Source of the DNA: Phytopseudomonas flavescens
GTDB taxonomy: Bacteria > Pseudomonadota > Gammaproteobacteria > Pseudomonadales > Pseudomonadaceae
Reading direction: 5' to 3'
Length of the DNA stretch: 64,000 nucleotides
Assembly: GCF_900100535.1 (NCBI RefSeq)
Contig: NZ_FNDG01000017.1
Span: 79,257 to 143,256, forward strand
Part shown: positions 1-9,045 of the stretch, one piece after another
Numbering within the stretch: position 1 is the stretch's first letter
How the letters are laid out: every line of letters begins with the position of its first letter
Translations under genes and position numbers: made by a program
The notes under the pieces: generated by a model
Told to the model about the DNA's origin: nothing
Database searches by the model: none
Seen by the model: the letters and a program-made list of their open reading frames with translations, nothing else

Positions 1-423
1 ACGCTCACGCTCGGCGGCTGCGCATCGAGCCTGACCGGCGACAGCTATTCCCGTGATGAAGCGCGTGCCGTGCAGACTGTGCGCATGGGCACCATCGAAT
101 CCCTGCGTCCGGTGAAGATCGAAGGCACCAAGACGCCAATCGGTGGTGGTGCCGGCGCCGTCATCGGTGGTGTGGCGGGCAGCGGCGTTGGCGGTGGTCG
201 TGGTTCGGCCGTGGCGGCTGTGATCGGTGCGGTAGCCGGTGGTCTGCTGGGTGCTGCAGCCGAGGAGGGCATTACCCGTACGCAAGGTGTCGAAATCACC
301 GTGCGCGAAGACGATGGCAGCATGCGCGCCTACGTACAGGCCGTCGAGGAAAACCAGATCTTCCGGGTTGGCGAACGCGTGCGCATCCTGACAGTCAACG
401 GCACCAGCCGCGTGACTCAGTGA
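1..423 (+). CDS. Glycine-zipper outer-membrane lipoprotein (SlyB-like), 5' end missing
   Basis: The reading frame is open from the first base, so the gene starts before the window. The first residues read TLTLGGC, a lipobox whose cysteine (codon 7 of the visible part) would be lipidated after signal peptidase II cleavage. A glycine-rich stretch follows (GGGAGAVIGG, GVGGGRGSAVAAVIGAVAGG), the glycine-zipper pattern of the SlyB/Rick_17kDa family, then a hydrophilic C-terminal domain of about 45 residues. Family members sit in the outer membrane and are linked to envelope integrity; the substrate or partner is not visible here. A downstream ATG at 70 exists but would remove the lipobox, so it is not the start. 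A strong terminator follows 44 bases after the stop. Confidence 0.8.
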   Translation, partial: TLTLGGCASSLTGDSYSRDEARAVQTVRMGTIESLRPVKIEGTKTPIGGGAGAVIGGVAGSGVGGGRGSAVAAVIGAVAGGLLGAAAEEGITRTQGVEITVREDDGSMRAYVQAVEENQIFRVGERVRILTVNGTSRVTQ

Positions 424-466
424 AAAGTGACTGACGGCGCCTGGTGTGCCGATGGCGTTGTTCATG

Positions 467-500
467 AAGGCCGGGTCGCTGCGTCGACTCGGCCTTTTTC
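467..500 (+). terminator. Rho-independent terminator after the SlyB-like gene
   Basis: A 12-base arm (467-478) pairs with 485-496, with one G-U pair and a 6-base loop, and runs into five T residues at 495-499. It ends the lipoprotein transcript. Confidence 0.75.
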
Positions 501-918
501 ATGGCGGCCAGTGCGATAAAAGCCGGCCTGGAGCAACCGCAGGATTTCCGGCAGGGCACGTGGCGATCCACCCGGGGATAGTTTTAGTAATGATTCTATC
601 CATGACGATCTGTCGATAGTTAAGCATAATCGACGCGGTTTTCCCGGCCAGCGTCGCTCAGGGGCTGGCCGGGCAAAAACAAGTCGAACGCCATGGCTGT
701 TTCACCAGTCAGTTACAGCGACCGCACGATAGGCGCAGACTTGATCGACGCCGACCAGGCATGCGCCCAGCCGGGCTGACACAGGCGCAATCGCCGCCTG
801 CCGGGTCGGTATCACGCACACCATCGCAGGGATCGGCCGGGCGACAGGCGCCCGGTATTCTGGCACGCACTAGCTGGCCGTCTGGCTGCACGACGGGCTT
901 GTACAAGGGGTTTAGTGT
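501..918. other. Intergenic region upstream of the Mrp operon
   Basis: I see no gene here. It holds a perfect 10-bp inverted repeat, CCCGGCCAGC (643-652) and GCTGGCCGGG (664-673), without a T-run on either strand, so it is not a classical terminator. A short AT-richer patch (580-635) may carry a promoter, but no convincing -35/-10 pair is visible. The Mrp operon start at 919 is preceded by AAGGGG at 905-910. Confidence 0.5.
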
Positions 919-3711
919 ATGGCGCTCGCGCTGATCATCGCCTTACCATTTCTGGGTATCTTTCTGCCGTTGCTGGCCGACCGCATGGGGCGCTCGCTGT
1001 GTGCGCTGGCGGCAGCGCTGGGGCCGGCGATCGCGCTCATCCTGCTGTGGCTGCAACAGCCCGCGGTGTTCGCAGGCGAGGTACGGATCGTCCGCTATCC
1101 GTGGCTGTCGGACCTTGGCCTGGACCTGAGCCTGCGCCTGGACGGCCTGGGTTTCCTGTTCGCCCTGATGATTCTCGGCATCGGCTTGCTGGTGATCCTC
1201 TACGCCCGCTATTACCTGAGCAAGCAGGAGCCCATGGGGCGCTTCTTCGCCTATCTGCTGCTGTTCATGGGCGCCATGCTGGGCGTGGTGCTCTCGGAAA
1301 ACATGCTGCTGATGATGGTGTTCTGGGAGCTGACCAGCCTGTCGTCGTTCCTGCTGATTGGCTTCTGGAGCGGCAGCTCAGATGCGCGACGCGGCGCGCG
1401 CATGGCCTTGACCGTCACCGGGGGAGGTGGCCTGGCGCTGCTGGCGGGGATCTTGCTGCTTGGCAATATCGCTGGCAGTTTCGAGCTGACCCAGGTCCTG
1501 GCGGCCGGCGACCTGATCCGCGAACACGCCCTGTATCCGATTACCCTGATCCTGATTCTGCTGGGCGTCTTCACCAAGTCCGCGCAATTCCCCTTCCATT
1601 TCTGGCTGCCCCAGGCCATGTCGGCTCCCACGCCGGTGTCGGCCTATCTGCACTCGGCGACCATGGTCAAGGCCGGGGTGTTTTTGCTGGCGCGTTTCTA
1701 TCCGGCACTGGCAGGTACCGAATGGTGGTTCTACCTGGTCAGCATGACCGGCATGGCGACCCTGTTGTTCGGGGCCGGCATGGCGCTGTTCCAGCACGAC
1801 CTCAAGGGGTTGCTGGCCTACTCGACCATCAGCCACCTCGGCCTCATCACCCTGCTGTTCGGCTTCAATACCGACCTGTCCTCGGTGGCCGCGGTGTTCC
1901 ATATCATCAACCATGCGACGTTCAAGGCTTCGCTGTTCATGGCTGCCGGGATCATCGATCACGAGACCGGCAGCCGCGACATGCGGCGTATCGCCGGGCT
2001 CTGGAAATACATGCCGCACACCGCCGTGCTGGCCATGGTGGCAGCCTCGGCGATGGCCGGGGTGCCGCTGTTGAACGGCTTCCTGAGCAAGGAAATGTTC
2101 TTCACCGAGACCCTCAATCAGGATCTGCTGGGCATCTTCAGCTGGATGATCCCCGCCGCCGCGACACTGGCCGGGGTGTTCTCGGTCGCCTACTCGCTGC
2201 GCTTCATCCACGACGTGTTCTTCAACGGCGAGCCGAAGGACCTGCCCAAGTACCCGCCCCATGAGCCACCGCGCTACATGAAGATCCCGGTGGAGGTGCT
2301 GGTCTTCCTCTGCCTGCTGGTGGGCATGCTGCCGGCCTATACCGTTGCGCCACTGCTGGCCTCGGCTGCCCTCGCGACCCTGGGCGGCGAAGTGCCCTAT
2401 TACAGCCTGTCGATCTGGCACGGTTTCAACCTGCCGCTGGGCATGAGCGTGATCGCTCTGGTGGGTGGAATAGTCGTGTATGCCTGCCGTGAGCCGCTAT
2501 TCCGCTGGTACAACGGCATGCCGGAGGTGGACGCCAAGCAGATATTCGAGCTGCTCAACAGCCGTCTGGTGAAGAGCGCCCGCTGGATCACCCGGCTTCT
2601 CGAAAGCGGTTCCCTGCAGCGCTACGTGGCGCTGCTGCTGATCAGTGCCCTGGTACTGATCACCGTCGCGCTGTCCTCGATGGATTCGCTGGGCGGCGAT
2701 ATGCCGCTGGCCCCCCTCGACGGCATCACCGTGCTCGGCATGCTGGTGCTGTGCGTGATGGCGGTTCTCACGGTGGTGTTCCACCGCAACCGGCTCAAGG
2801 CGCTGATGACCCTGAGCTGCGCCGGGTTGATGGTGGCCCTGGCCTTCGCTCGCTATTCCGCGCCAGACCTGGCCCTGACCCAGTTGTCGGTGGAGGTGGT
2901 GACCATCATCCTGCTGGTGCTGGCGCTGTTCTTCATGCCCGATCGCACGCCGATGGAGTCGAGCAGCCTGCGTGGCCTGCGCGACGTGCTGCTGGCCGGC
3001 GGCAGCGGGATCGCCGTCGCGCTGCTGGCCTACGCGGTGATGACCCGCCCCTACGACAGCATCGCCTCGTTCTTTCTCGAGAACAGCGTCAGTGGAGGTG
3101 GCGGCACCAACGTGGTCAACGTGATCCTGGTCGATTTCCGCGGCTTCGATACCCTGGGCGAGATCAGCGTGCTGGCCATCGCCGCGATCGGCATCTATGG
3201 CCTGCTCGCCGGCCTGCATTTGCCTCATCCACTCACCGATCCGAACGGCAAGCCCTGGTCGCGCGACAGCCACCCGATGATCCTCGACAGCATTGCCCGT
3301 ATCCTGCTGCCCATGGCGCTGTTGGTGTCGGCCTTCATTTTCTTGCGTGGCCACAACCTGCCTGGCGGTGGTTTCATTGCCGGTCTGATCACCGCTATCG
3401 CCCTGATCCTGCAGTACGTCGCCCATGGCGTCGAATGGACGCAGCGGCGCATGCCGTGGAGCTTCCACAGCATCGCCGGGCTCGGCGTGATGATCGCCGC
3501 ACTCACCGGCCTCGGCAGCCTGGCCTTCGGCGCACCGTTCCTGACCTCGGCCTTCGACCATTTCCATCTTCCGCTGATTGGTGAGTTCGAGCTGGCGACC
3601 GCGCTGTTCTTCGACCTGGGCGTGTATCTGGCCGTGGTCGGCTCCACGCTGCTGATCCTGTCCAACATCGGTCACGTCAGCCAGGACGAATCGAGCAGGG
3701 AGGTACTCTGA
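919..3711 (+). CDS. mnhA: Mrp monovalent cation/H+ antiporter, fused subunits A and B
   Basis: 930 residues. This is the large subunit of the Mrp (Mnh/Sha/Pha) antiporter, which exports Na+ (or K+) in exchange for protons and supports pH and salt homeostasis. The first part (about 1-600) is the complex-I-like proton-channel fold; the motif LKGLLAYSTISHLGLI near residue 300 is typical. A DUF4040-type region and then an MnhB domain (about 780-925, with LPGGGFIAGL) follow, so A and B are one polypeptide, as in group-2 Mrp operons of Pseudomonas and rhizobia. Many membrane helices are evident. The ATG at 919 has AAGGGG eight bases upstream. Its stop overlaps the next ATG by one base (TGATG), indicating translational coupling. 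Confidence 0.95.
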   Translation: MALALIIALPFLGIFLPLLADRMGRSLCALAAALGPAIALILLWLQQPAVFAGEVRIVRYPWLSDLGLDLSLRLDGLGFLFALMILGIGLLVILYARYYLSKQEPMGRFFAYLLLFMGAMLGVVLSENMLLMMVFWELTSLSSFLLIGFWSGSSDARRGARMALTVTGGGGLALLAGILLLGNIAGSFELTQVLAAGDLIREHALYPITLILILLGVFTKSAQFPFHFWLPQAMSAPTPVSAYLHSATMVKAGVFLLARFYPALAGTEWWFYLVSMTGMATLLFGAGMALFQHDLKGLLAYSTISHLGLITLLFGFNTDLSSVAAVFHIINHATFKASLFMAAGIIDHETGSRDMRRIAGLWKYMPHTAVLAMVAASAMAGVPLLNGFLSKEMFFTETLNQDLLGIFSWMIPAAATLAGVFSVAYSLRFIHDVFFNGEPKDLPKYPPHEPPRYMKIPVEVLVFLCLLVGMLPAYTVAPLLASAALATLGGEVPYYSLSIWHGFNLPLGMSVIALVGGIVVYACREPLFRWYNGMPEVDAKQIFELLNSRLVKSARWITRLLESGSLQRYVALLLISALVLITVALSSMDSLGGDMPLAPLDGITVLGMLVLCVMAVLTVVFHRNRLKALMTLSCAGLMVALAFARYSAPDLALTQLSVEVVTIILLVLALFFMPDRTPMESSSLRGLRDVLLAGGSGIAVALLAYAVMTRPYDSIASFFLENSVSGGGGTNVVNVILVDFRGFDTLGEISVLAIAAIGIYGLLAGLHLPHPLTDPNGKPWSRDSHPMILDSIARILLPMALLVSAFIFLRGHNLPGGGFIAGLITAIALILQYVAHGVEWTQRRMPWSFHSIAGLGVMIAALTGLGSLAFGAPFLTSAFDHFHLPLIGEFELATALFFDLGVYLAVVGSTLLILSNIGHVSQDESSREVL

Positions 3712-4037
3712 TGGAAGCGTTATTCGCCATTACCCTGGGCGTGCTGGCCGCCAGCGGTGTGTACCTGCTGATGCGTGCACGCATCTACCCGGTGGTCATG
3801 GGCCTCACCCTGATCTCCTATGCGGTGAACCTGTTCCTGTTCGCCATGGGCCGTCTCGGCACCGGTGTGCCGGCGGTGATCGGCAAGAGCGCCGAATACG
3901 GTGATCCGATTCCCCAGGCGCTGGTGCTCACCGCCATCGTCATCGGCTTCGCCATGACGGCCTTCGTGGTGGTCCTGTCGTTGCGTGCCCTGGGTGAACT
4001 GCGTACCGACCATGTCGATGGTGAGGAGCCGCGCTGA
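3711..4037 (+). CDS. mnhC: Mrp antiporter subunit C
   Basis: 108 residues, three predicted membrane helices, homologous to NuoK of complex I. It carries the family pattern of a small hydrophobic NuoK-like protein (GVYLLMRARIYPVVMGL, ALVLTAIVIGFAMTAF). The start shares one base with the stop of the A-B subunit and its own stop shares one base with the ATG of subunit D, so the three are coupled. The residues DPIPQALVLTAIVI correspond to the conserved loop of MrpC. Needed for assembly of the whole antiporter rather than acting alone. Confidence 0.95.
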   Translation: MEALFAITLGVLAASGVYLLMRARIYPVVMGLTLISYAVNLFLFAMGRLGTGVPAVIGKSAEYGDPIPQALVLTAIVIGFAMTAFVVVLSLRALGELRTDHVDGEEPR

Positions 4038-5539
4038 TGAATCACGCGTTGATCCTGCCCATTCTCATACCGCTGTTCACCGGCAGCCTGCTGCTGGTTC
4101 GCTCGCGGCTGTCGCTGACCGCCAAGCGCTGGATTTCCCTGCTGGCCACCTGGGCATTGCTGCCGCTGAGCGCCTGGCTGGTGCTGCAGGCTGACGCCGG
4201 CGCGCTGCAGGTGTATGCCCTGGGCAACTGGCAGGCACCTTTCGGCATCGTGCTGCTGCTCGATCGGCTGGCTGCGCTGATGCTGCTGGTGACCGCCGTG
4301 CTGGCCAGCTTCGCCATGCTCTACGCGGTGCGCGGCGACGACCAGCGCGGGCCGAACTTCCATGCCCTGATGCAGTTCCAGTTGCTTGGTATCAATGGTG
4401 CGTTCCTTACCGGCGATCTGTTCAACCTGTTCGTATTCTTCGAGATCCTGCTGATCGCCTCGTACTCGTTGCTGGTCTACGGCGGTGGCCCGAAGCGGAT
4501 CAAGGCCGGCATGCACTACGTGCTACTCAACCTGGTGGCCTCGTCGTTTTTCCTGATCGGCGTGGGCATGCTCTATGGCCTGCTCGGCACCCTGAACATC
4601 GCCGATCTGGCGCTGAAGGTCGCCGAAGCCGATGCCGACCGTCAGCCGCTCATCGCGGCAGCCGGCTACTTGCTGTTGATCGTGTTCGGCCTCAAGGGCG
4701 CCATCCTGCCGCTGTATTTCTGGTTGCCCAATGCCTATGCCGCGGCTACGGCGCCGGTGGCTGCGCTGTTCGCGATCATGACCAAGGTCGGTCTGTATGC
4801 GGTGATCCGCGTCTTCACCCTGGTGTTCGGCAGCCAGGCGGGCGAGCTGGCGCACCTGATCGACTACCTGTTGTGGCCGTTGGCTGCCCTGACCCTGGCG
4901 AGCGGCGTGATCGGCGCTCTTGCCGCGCGCAGCCTGGGGCGGTTGATCGGCTATCTGGTAATCGTGTCGGTCGGTACCCTGCTGGCTGGCATCGCCCTGG
5001 GCACGGCGCAGGGCCTCAGCGCTGCACTCTACTACCTGATACACAGCACCTGGGTCTGCGGCGGGCTGTTCCTGCTCGCCGACCTGCTGGCGCGGCAGCG
5101 TGGCGAGATTGGCTTGCGCTTGCGCAAGGGGCCACAGTTGCTGCAGCCGAAATTGCTCGGCGCGCTGTTCTTCATCGGCGCCATTTCCGTCGCCGGCCTG
5201 CCGCCGTTCTCCGGGTTCCTGGGCAAGCTGATGCTGCTGCGTTCGGCAGAAACGGGCATGCAGACGCTGGTGCTCTGGCCGGTGGTACTGGTCGGTGGGT
5301 TGGGCATGGTGATCGCTCTGGTCCGCGCAGGCAGCACGCTGTTCTGGCGCTGCAGCGGCGAGCCGGCGCCGGCCGCCGAGTTCGACCGGGTGCGCGCCCT
5401 GGCGACCATCGGCCTGCTGGCTGGCGGGCCGCTGTTGGTGATCGCCGCGCAGCCGATCCACGAATACGTCCAGGCCGTCGCCCAGCAGTTGCTGGATGTC
5501 GACAGCTACCTGCAGATCGTGCGAGGAGGTGCTGCATGA
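4037..5539 (+). CDS. mnhD: Mrp antiporter subunit D
   Basis: 500 residues with about 14 membrane helices, a NuoN/NuoM-like proton-channel subunit. Recognisable segments are NLFVFFEILLIASYSLLVYGG, which holds the conserved helix-5 glutamate, and LKGAILPLYFWLPNAYAAATAPVAALFA with the lysine and the discontinuous helix of complex-I antiporter-like subunits. The gene is joined to its neighbours by stop/start overlaps at both ends. MrpA and MrpD together form the ion path. Confidence 0.95.
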   Translation: MNHALILPILIPLFTGSLLLVRSRLSLTAKRWISLLATWALLPLSAWLVLQADAGALQVYALGNWQAPFGIVLLLDRLAALMLLVTAVLASFAMLYAVRGDDQRGPNFHALMQFQLLGINGAFLTGDLFNLFVFFEILLIASYSLLVYGGGPKRIKAGMHYVLLNLVASSFFLIGVGMLYGLLGTLNIADLALKVAEADADRQPLIAAAGYLLLIVFGLKGAILPLYFWLPNAYAAATAPVAALFAIMTKVGLYAVIRVFTLVFGSQAGELAHLIDYLLWPLAALTLASGVIGALAARSLGRLIGYLVIVSVGTLLAGIALGTAQGLSAALYYLIHSTWVCGGLFLLADLLARQRGEIGLRLRKGPQLLQPKLLGALFFIGAISVAGLPPFSGFLGKLMLLRSAETGMQTLVLWPVVLVGGLGMVIALVRAGSTLFWRCSGEPAPAAEFDRVRALATIGLLAGGPLLVIAAQPIHEYVQAVAQQLLDVDSYLQIVRGGAA

Positions 5540-6039
5540 GCCGATCCCGATGGTTGCCCCATCCCATGCTCAGTGTGCTGCTCACGGTGATCTGGCTGTT
5601 GCTGGTCAACGCGCCGAGTTTCGGTCACCTGTTGCTGGGCGCTTTCCTTGGCTGGGGCATCGCACTGCTGTGTCGCGGCTTCATGCTCGACGTGCCGCGC
5701 CTGCGCCGGCCGGTGCTGCTCTGCCGTTACCTGCTGATGGTGCTCTGGGACATCGTCGTCGCCAACCTGCACGTCGCACGGCTGGTACTGGGGCCTACAC
5801 GCAAGCTGCGTCCCGCGTTCGTCGAAGTGCCGATGGCCATCGAGAACGAATTCATGCTCTCGGCACTCGCCTGCATCGTCTCGCTGACCCCGGGCACCGT
5901 GTCCTCCGGCCTTAGCGGCGACCATAAGACCCTGCTGCTGCACGGCCTGGACGTGGCCGATGACCAGGCGTTGATCGCCGAGGTCAAGTCGCGCTACGAA
6001 GCCCCGCTGATGGAGATTTTCCAATGCTCGCCTACGTGA
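5536..6039 (+). CDS. mnhE: Mrp antiporter subunit E
   Basis: 167 residues, MNHE family. The ATG at 5536 overlaps the mnhD stop as ATGA and is preceded by a perfect AGGAGG at 5524-5529, so I take this start rather than any upstream one. The N-terminal third has two membrane helices (HPMLSVLLTVIWLLL, HLLLGAFLGWGIALL), followed by the conserved VARLVLGP and SLTPGTVS segments of MrpE. The 3' end overlaps mnhF by 16 bases. MrpE is required for full antiport activity; its exact role in the complex is not settled. Confidence 0.93.
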   Translation: MSRSRWLPHPMLSVLLTVIWLLLVNAPSFGHLLLGAFLGWGIALLCRGFMLDVPRLRRPVLLCRYLLMVLWDIVVANLHVARLVLGPTRKLRPAFVEVPMAIENEFMLSALACIVSLTPGTVSSGLSGDHKTLLLHGLDVADDQALIAEVKSRYEAPLMEIFQCSPT

Positions 6040-6293
6040 TTCCCCTGTGCATGGCGTTGATGGGCGTGGCAGTGACGCTCAACGTGATCCGTCTGGTACG
6101 TGGCCCGGACATGCCGGATCGGGTGCTGGCCCTGGACACCCTGTACATCAATGCCCTGGCGTTGATCGTGGTATTCGGTATCTGGCTGCAGTCGGATCTG
6201 TTTTTCGAGGCGGCGCTGCTGATCGCCGTCATGGGTTTCGTCGGCACCGTGGCAGTAGGCAAACACCTGCTGCACGGCGAGATCATCGACTGA
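6024..6293 (+). CDS. mnhF: Mrp antiporter subunit F
   Basis: 89 residues with three membrane helices, MrpF/PhaF family. The motif RGPDMPDRVLALDTL (about residues 28-42) is diagnostic. The gene begins inside the last codons of mnhE and ends 13 bases before mnhG, which has its own GAGG-type ribosome site. Small hydrophobic subunit of the antiporter. Confidence 0.94.
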   Translation: MLAYVIPLCMALMGVAVTLNVIRLVRGPDMPDRVLALDTLYINALALIVVFGIWLQSDLFFEAALLIAVMGFVGTVAVGKHLLHGEIID

Positions 6294-6306
6294 GGAGCGT
6301 ATTGCC

Positions 6307-6639
6307 ATGCCATTCTGGATCGAAGCACTGGTGGCGTTTTTCCTGCTGGTCGGCTGTTCCTTCGCCCTGATCGGCGCCATCGGCCTGTACCGCCTGCCGG
6401 ACTTCTTCACCCGCCTGCACGGCCCGACCAAGGCGACCACGCTGGGTGTCGGCAGCATGGTGGTGGCGTCGATGATCTTCTTCGGCAGCCACGAAGAGGG
6501 GCTGAGCTTTCACGAGCTGCTGATCACCCTGTTCCTGTTCATCACCGCCCCGGTCAGTGCGCACATGCTCGCCAAGGCGGCGATGCAGCAGAAGGTCAAA
6601 CTGGTACGTCGCACCCGTGGGCGGCCCTGGGAGTCCTGA
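6307..6639 (+). CDS. mnhG: Mrp antiporter subunit G
   Basis: 110 residues, PhaG/MnhG family. Three membrane segments and the conserved IGLYRLPDFFTRLHGPTKA block (about 28-46) identify it. It is the last gene of the operon; no strong terminator is visible in the 94 bases before the next gene, which starts a separate unit. Confidence 0.94.
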   Translation: MPFWIEALVAFFLLVGCSFALIGAIGLYRLPDFFTRLHGPTKATTLGVGSMVVASMIFFGSHEEGLSFHELLITLFLFITAPVSAHMLAKAAMQQKVKLVRRTRGRPWES

Positions 6640-6733
6640 ACTGGGCTGCCCGTTTGCCGCCTGACTGTGCCTGTCGGCGTTCCGACATCGCTCCTACACT
6701 GCATCGGCACCATCCCCGAGGGAGGCCTGGCAG

Positions 6734-7240
6734 ATGCAGTGGCAAATACGCGCGGCGACCGCCGCTGACATCGAAGCGCTTTGTGCGCTGATCTTCGAGC
6801 ACGGCCCCAACCCCTGGAATCATCTGCCACGTGCCGAAGTGACTGCCCATTTGCATGACATCGCCGATGGCAGCACGCGCGCGCTGCTGGCGGAGGCAGA
6901 GGGTGGGCTGCTGGGGTTCGTCAGCCATGTACGCACCACCTGGTTCCATGAGCACCAACCCCTGAGCCGCCTCGATGACGATCACGCCTATATCTGCGAG
7001 GCGGTGATCCATCGCGACATGGCCGGGCACGGCCTGGGTTCGGCGTTGCTACGCCAGGTGGTGGCAGATATCCGCAGCAAGGGCATCAGCGATATCTATA
7101 TCGACCGCCATGAAGAGAACGCCGCTTCGGCGGGCATGATGCGCAAGGCCGGATTCGTCGAGATCACCCGTTACGATGATCCCGAGCGCCGGCCCAATGG
7201 CTCGCGGCGTACCACCCTGTGCCGCTGGCAGCCGGATTAG
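6734..7240 (+). CDS. GNAT-family N-acetyltransferase
   Basis: 168 residues forming one GNAT domain. The acetyl-CoA binding segment is seen as AVIHRDMAGHGLGSALL (about 96-112, the Q/RxxGxG/A loop as RDMAGHG), followed by IYIDRHEENAASAGMMRKAGF in the usual motif B. Members acetylate amines on small molecules or proteins; the substrate cannot be told from sequence. The start is supported by GAGGGAGG at 6718-6725. The stop shares the tetranucleotide TTAG with the opposing oxidoreductase gene, so the two converge with a 4-base overlap. Confidence 0.88.
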   Translation: MQWQIRAATAADIEALCALIFEHGPNPWNHLPRAEVTAHLHDIADGSTRALLAEAEGGLLGFVSHVRTTWFHEHQPLSRLDDDHAYICEAVIHRDMAGHGLGSALLRQVVADIRSKGISDIYIDRHEENAASAGMMRKAGFVEITRYDDPERRPNGSRRTTLCRWQPD

Positions 7241-8847
7241 CTGGCCAACAGCGCCCGTGCCACGCCCTCGGCAACGCGGATACCGTCGACACCGGCGGAG
7301 AGAATGCCGCCGGCGTAACCGGCACCTTCGCCCGCTGGAAACAGGCCGTGCACGTTGAGGCTCTGCAGGTCTTCACCGCGGGTGATGCGCAGCGGCGACG
7401 AGGTACGGGTCTCGATGCCGGTCAGCACCGCGTCGTGCAGGTCGAAGCCTCTGATCTGCTTGCCGAAAGCCGGCAGCGCCTCGCGGATCGCCTCGATGGC
7501 GAAATCCGGCAGGGCCGCTGCCAGGTCGCCGAGCCTGATTCCCGGTTTGTAGGACGGCTCGACGCTGCCCAGTGCCGTGCTTGGCTTGCCGGCGATGAAG
7601 TCGCCCACCAGTTGGCCCGGGGCCTCGTAATTGCTGCCGCCCAGCACGTAGGCATGGGACTCCAGGCGCTCCTGCAGCTCGACCCCGGCCAGCGGGCCAC
7701 CCGGGTAGTCCTGTTCCGGGGTGATGCCGACGACGATACCGGCGTTGGCATTGCGCTCGTTGCGCGAGTACTGGCTCATGCCGTTGGTCACCACGCGATG
7801 CGGCTCGCTGGTGGCGGCGACCACGGTGCCGCCCGGGCACATGCAGAAGCTGTACACCGAGCGGCCGTTCCTGGCGTGGTGTACCAGCTTGTAGTCGGCG
7901 GCGCCCAGTTTCGGGTGACCGGCGTACTTGCCGAGGCGGGCGCGGTCGATCAGCGACTGCGGGTGTTCGATACGGAAACCTACCGAGAAGGGCTTGGCTT
8001 CCATGAACACGCCGCGCTTGTGCAGCGCGCGGAAGGTGTCCCGAGAACTGTGGCCGAGGGCCAGGATGACGTGGCGGCTATGCACCTGCTCACCGTTCTC
8101 CAGTTCCACACCGACCAGTTGACCGTCTTCGATCAGCACATCGCTGACACGTTGCTGGAAGCGTACTTCACCGCCCAGGGCCTTGATCTCTTCACGCATG
8201 CTGGCGACCACGCCGGTCAGGCGGAAGGTACCGATATGCGGCTTGCTGACATAGAGGATCTCCTCCGGTGCACCGGCCTTGACGAATTCCTCGAGCACCT
8301 TGCGGCCGTAGTGGTTCGGGTCCTTGATCTGGCTGTACAGCTTGCCGTCGGAAAAGGTCCCAGCGCCGCCTTCGCCGAACTGCACGTTGGACTCCGGGTC
8401 GAGGATCTTCTTGCGCCACAGGCCCCAGGTGTCCTTGGTGCGCTGGCGCACTTCCTTGCCACGTTCGAGAACGATAGGCCTGAGACCCATCTGTGCCAGC
8501 AACAGGGCCGCGAAGATGCCGCAAGGGCCGAAGCCGATCACCAGTGGACGCTGTTCCGGGTGTCGCTCTGCCGGGATGTTCAGCGGCTTGTAACGCACGT
8601 CCGGAGCGATGCCGAGATTGCGGTCGTTGCTCAGGCGCGCCAGCAGGGCCGCCTCGTCGCGCACGCTGAAATCGAGGGTGTAGATGAACGGCATGTCGCC
8701 GGACTTCTTGCGCGCATCGTAGCTGCGCTTGAACACGCTGAACGCGAGCAGTTCGCTGTCTTCGATCCCCAGGCGTTCGACCAGGGCCGGGCGCAGGGCG
8801 TCGTCCCCATGGTCGAGGGGCAGTTTCAGTTCGGTGATGCGCAGCAT
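7237..8847 (-). CDS. FAD-dependent oxidoreductase (COG2509-like)
   Basis: 536 residues. A Rossmann dinucleotide-binding site lies at about residues 102-130 (VIGFGPCGIFAALLLAQMG...LERG), preceded by a roughly 95-residue N-terminal domain and followed by the long substrate/FAD domain with VQFGEGGAGTFSDGKL. The C-terminus has FPAGEGAGYAGGI, the second FAD contact. This matches the conserved NAD(P)/FAD-dependent 'uncharacterised FAD-dependent dehydrogenase' family that is widespread in bacteria; the reaction is not established. It is transcribed alone and converges on the acetyltransferase gene. Confidence 0.88.
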   Translation of the reverse strand: MLRITELKLPLDHGDDALRPALVERLGIEDSELLAFSVFKRSYDARKKSGDMPFIYTLDFSVRDEAALLARLSNDRNLGIAPDVRYKPLNIPAERHPEQRPLVIGFGPCGIFAALLLAQMGLRPIVLERGKEVRQRTKDTWGLWRKKILDPESNVQFGEGGAGTFSDGKLYSQIKDPNHYGRKVLEEFVKAGAPEEILYVSKPHIGTFRLTGVVASMREEIKALGGEVRFQQRVSDVLIEDGQLVGVELENGEQVHSRHVILALGHSSRDTFRALHKRGVFMEAKPFSVGFRIEHPQSLIDRARLGKYAGHPKLGAADYKLVHHARNGRSVYSFCMCPGGTVVAATSEPHRVVTNGMSQYSRNERNANAGIVVGITPEQDYPGGPLAGVELQERLESHAYVLGGSNYEAPGQLVGDFIAGKPSTALGSVEPSYKPGIRLGDLAAALPDFAIEAIREALPAFGKQIRGFDLHDAVLTGIETRTSSPLRITRGEDLQSLNVHGLFPAGEGAGYAGGILSAGVDGIRVAEGVARALLAS

Positions 8848-9045
8848 GTGGAGTCCACCTATCAGGGCCGGAGGTCACCCGGCAGCTTTTCGAGGGCGGC
8901 GATTATGGACGAAATAATCCCATCAGGCTGCAGTTCGCGCGTTGCAGTCGACGGGCAGCGGCAGCTGGCTCGGTGTTCGGGTGTGTCCCTCTGAGGATCG
9001 GGTGCGTCAATGTCAGGTACTCCACTGGCGCAAAAGGACATTCGC

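Noticed and set aside
585..605. Possible Fur box near TAGTAATGATTCTATC
   Set aside because: Only about 8 of 14 positions fit and the genes on either side are not iron genes.
7219..8994. A 591-codon plus-strand frame opposite the FAD oxidoreductase
   Set aside because: Same effect; the minus-strand protein has intact FAD motifs and the plus-strand product has none.
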